Shown: positions 61,173 through 64,000 of the stretch, piece after piece | How the letters are laid out: each line of letters opens with the position of its first letter | Position numbering within the stretch: the first letter of the stretch is position 1 | From: Calonectria ilicicola | Taxonomy: Eukaryota; Ascomycota; Sordariomycetes; Hypocreales; Nectriaceae | DNA length: 64,000 bases | Direction of reading: 5' to 3' | NCBI GenBank assembly: GCA_020809705.1 | Contig: CP085829.1 | Coordinates: 558,001 to 622,000 of the forward strand | Position numbers and translations under genes: made by a program | Notes under the pieces: generated by a model | Told to the model about the DNA's origin: nothing | The model's database searches: none | The model's input: only the letters and a program-made list of their open reading frames with translations

Positions 61173-63492
61173 ATGGAAGCAAGGAGCTCTGCAAGCAAGC
61201 GGCCCGCTGTGAGTATACCCAGTCCAATGTGTTGCTGTCACAATCTGACTCCATGTCTAGTGCGAGAATTGCAAAAACAGAAAGGTGAATATGAGGAACC
61301 TTGGATCCCTTTTTCATTCTGCAATGCACTAATGCCAATAGACTAAATGCGATCGTGGCTCACCATGCTCAAGTTGTGTCGCGGCGGAGCTTGAATGCCG
61401 TATCTCCCACCGAGCTGCCGAGAAACGACAAAGGGTTCTCATATCTACCCGCTACGATGAAGCCATGGAAAATGTAGATCGATCTTTGCAGGATGTGTCT
61501 CAGATGCTGCAAAAACTACTAGATATTAGCGAAAGACCAAGTCCCCCCTCAAGAGCCTCTCCTGCAACTGCGAGCAGCGGCCAAATTTCGGATGCACCAG
61601 GGATTTCTGAAGGATACAGAGGGGAATCGTCATTCAAGGCGCACGTTCAAAGTGTCACCACCGCACTTCGGGATGCGGCCTCCAAGCTTGAATATAGCAC
61701 GGTGGACTCTACTTTATCTGACACGATGCACGCGACCGACATGATTCAACAGGCAACCAATAGCGCCGAGAAATTCTTCGGTCTCGATGAGACCCCATCA
61801 CCTCTCGTCCAGGTCCAATATCCAGAACTTGAGAACCGACCACTACCACCATCAGAGCACGCCCTTAAATTAGTCCGTCTAGCACAAACACAAAAGCAGC
61901 GGTTTTTTATCGACATTCCTATTTTTGATGAACAGGAATTTGCCGAATTATGTCAGAAAATATACTTTGCTATCAATGATTATTCCATCATGTCTTGGAT
62001 CATTGTCAATACGGGTCTGTTCTATCTATTTGCCGAGCTTCCGGAGAGCTACTACGATCAGGTTGGAATCACGGCGTCTGATATCGACGCGCATACTCGC
62101 CTTCTCACAACAAATATTGAAGCAGCTATCCAGTCCATCAGACTATGCCAAGACCCAACAGTGGAGGCATGCCAAGCGTTGGCAGCTTTGGTAAGTTTAA
62201 TGACTCCCATTGAGTACGGTACTAACTAGAAAGACAACTTTTTGTAACAAGTCTGGACGCAGCGCAATAGCTTGGACGCTTATATCAGCAGCTGCAAGAA
62301 TGTGCATTGACCTTGGATTACATCGCCTCCCAAATGACTCAAAGTCTGCAGATGCATTCAGAAAGCGAAAAGTATTCTGGCACATCTATGTCTGGGACCA
62401 AGGCATGGCTTTTACTCTGGGCCGAACTCCGACAATCCATCAGTATGACATCAGTACTGAACGACCATCCTTGGAAGGCATACCAGCTATTCCGGAATAG
62501 TAAGAGGTTCTTATTTTTTCTATAGGCACTGTCTGACTGGCCATAGTCTTATTTATGCTGGGATCTTCGAATATGCGGCTATCGCTGGCGAGATGCATCT
62601 CCAACTATTTTCTGCCGTGGCACAACGCGAGTCACACCGAACTCGAACCGAGAATGCCAAATCCTTTGCCTTGCGACTCACTCAAATCAATGATGACATA
62701 AAACAGGTGCGAAAAAGTAGCCATTTGATGAAAGGAGTTATTCGGTCTAATACTTGCAGTTGATTGGACATGACTCACATATCAACGACATGTTTGAGAG
62801 CATAAATATGCTAATGGACATCGTCATGCACTGCTTGATTACAATAGCATACCGAGTAATTCCATGCGATGGGTCCCACTCGAACCCTCTAAAGTGCAAC
62901 GATGACTGTGTTGCAGCCGCACGCCAAGCCCTTAGTACTATTGTGCGAGCTTATGATACCTTTGGCAAGTTGAGACCATCTGGATGGACAAAGTTTCTCA
63001 ACATGTAGGTGCTCTTATGTGGGAATGACTAAGCCGGTCTAACGGTTTTTCAGACTCTTTTCCCTCGTTCCATTCGCGTGCTTTGTCGTGTTGGCAGGCA
63101 ACACCGTGGCATCGAAATCCTGCGAGGATCTGGAACTCATGTCCGCTGTGCTTTCAGCAATCAAGCCCATCGCTAGCGTATCGGTATCGTGCAAAAAGCT
63201 GGTTGATGTTTGCGGCATCTTTCATCAGCTCGCTAGCGTTTCCGTTGCACGAGAGACAGTCCTCTTAACACACACGACGCCTCCAACCTTAGAAACCAAT
63301 GCAGTTTGTGGTGACCGGATTGAAGAGGGCATTCTCGGGCAAATGTCTGACCCGATGGGACTTCCGTCTGAGCACATCATGGCTCCACAAGATTGGGATA
63401 CAGTCATGAATGAATTCGATCTAGGAATCGATGCAAGCGCTATGGCTTCATTCATCGAACCGTATATGCCCTTTGACGGGAGATTGTCGTAA
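61173..63492 (+). CDS. Zn2Cys6 transcription factor with fungal_trans domain
   Basis: Seven exons: 61173-61208, 61261-61284, 61342-62190, 62252-62499, 62547-62706, 62760-63004 and 63054-63492; all joins phase-consistent; 666 aa. The zinc cluster is spread over two exons: CENCKNRK on a 24-nt microexon and TKCDRGSPCSSCVAAELEC on the next, giving C-x2-C-x6-C...C-x2-C-x6-C. A helical linker follows (ENVDRSLQDVSQMLQKLLDI). The middle region has the hallmark of the fungal-specific TF domain (AIAWTLISAAARMCIDLGLH, KVFWHIYVWDQGMAFTLGRTP). Divergent from the FAD oxidoreductase, which may be its target. The short first exon is less certain than the rest. Confidence 0.8.
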
Positions 63493-64000
63493 TAGGGCTA
63501 AATAGGTTTAAGCAGAATGTCTGTCTCATTTCGTCCGTTGAGGGGTCATCCAGAAAGGACATTGAGATTAGTCTAGATAGTGAGATAGAAGAAAATTGAG
63601 ATCCCAAAGTGATTTTGACGAAGAAAAGATCTGAACTTTCTTGGCAGAAAGGACATTCTCAACTGGGCGAATGCTTCGGGCCCGAGGCCCCGGCGGATGC
63701 ACAGTGCTCCATCCAAGCAGCCCCGCTGTGGTGATGATCATCTCCAATATCCAATGGTTGATTGGCTTGGCTCTAGAGTCATCCACTACCTAAAATTGCC
63801 AAACCGTCATCGCGTAATCAGATTCCAGAAATGATCAGCGATGCGACCTATTCCAGGGGAAATCGAGGCCAATTACTCGAGGGGGCGCAAATTGTGACAT
63901 GTGTCAGCTTGGCTTGCAAGTGGCCTGTAGCACATTTTCCAGCTTCCCCATTTCCGCTGCACAACGAGTCTTACTTTCATCCATGTCAGCCTAATGGACT
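63493..64000. other. Right-edge intergenic DNA
   Basis: 508 bp after the regulator's stop; no supported gene. Confidence 0.4.

Overview
The window is fungal nuclear DNA, most likely from a filamentous ascomycete of the Hypocreales. The reasons are short GT-AG introns of about 50-115 bp, Zn2Cys6 regulators, a SAT-type non-reducing polyketide synthase, WSC, SUR7 and DUF3176 proteins, and a gene set I recognise as the ascochlorin/ilicicolin meroterpenoid cluster known from Acremonium egyptiacum. Exon joins below were checked by hand for GT/AG and reading phase; gene names come from domain content and pathway logic, not a database search.

Region 1 (1-28104) is the biosynthetic cluster. In order: ascC-like NR-PKS (-, cut by the left edge), ascB-like A-T-R carboxylate reductase (-), ascA-like UbiA farnesyltransferase (+), ascD-like flavin halogenase (-), ascE-like P450-reductase fusion (+), ascF-like membrane terpene cyclase (-), ascG-like P450 (+), a Zn2Cys6/AflR-type regulator (+), then two extra tailoring genes in divergent orientation: an alcohol O-acyltransferase (-) and a membrane P450 (+). 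The expected route is orsellinic acid -> farnesylation -> reduction of the carboxyl to an aldehyde (ilicicolin B) -> chlorination (ilicicolin A) -> epoxidation of the terminal double bond -> cyclisation (ilicicolin C) -> desaturation (ascochlorin). The last two genes suggest a hydroxylated and acylated end product. Most cluster genes sit in divergent pairs sharing 0.45-0.8 kb promoters.

Region 2 (28105-36800) is a fast-changing stretch. It holds a 227-bp foldback element with inverted arms and a possible 6-bp target duplication, a large TPR-like/CHAT protease gene, a head-to-head caspase-like (C14) gene broken by two stops and a frameshift, an extremely AT-rich island, and a broken fragment of another gene. 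CHAT and C14 are both caspase-fold proteases, so this looks like a remodelled defence or cell-death locus with repeat-induced-mutation style decay.

Region 3 (36801-64000) holds more ordinary and some lineage-specific genes: SUR7/PalI-type membrane protein, MDR oxidoreductase, large membrane protein, PIF1-like helicase, small secreted/type I membrane protein, F-box protein, DUF3176 membrane protein, a long GPI-anchored cell-surface protein with Ser/Thr repeats and a WSC domain, a secreted FAD oxidoreductase related to beta-cyclopiazonate dehydrogenase, and a second Zn2Cys6 regulator with a 24-nt microexon. I saw no tRNA, rRNA or CRISPR.
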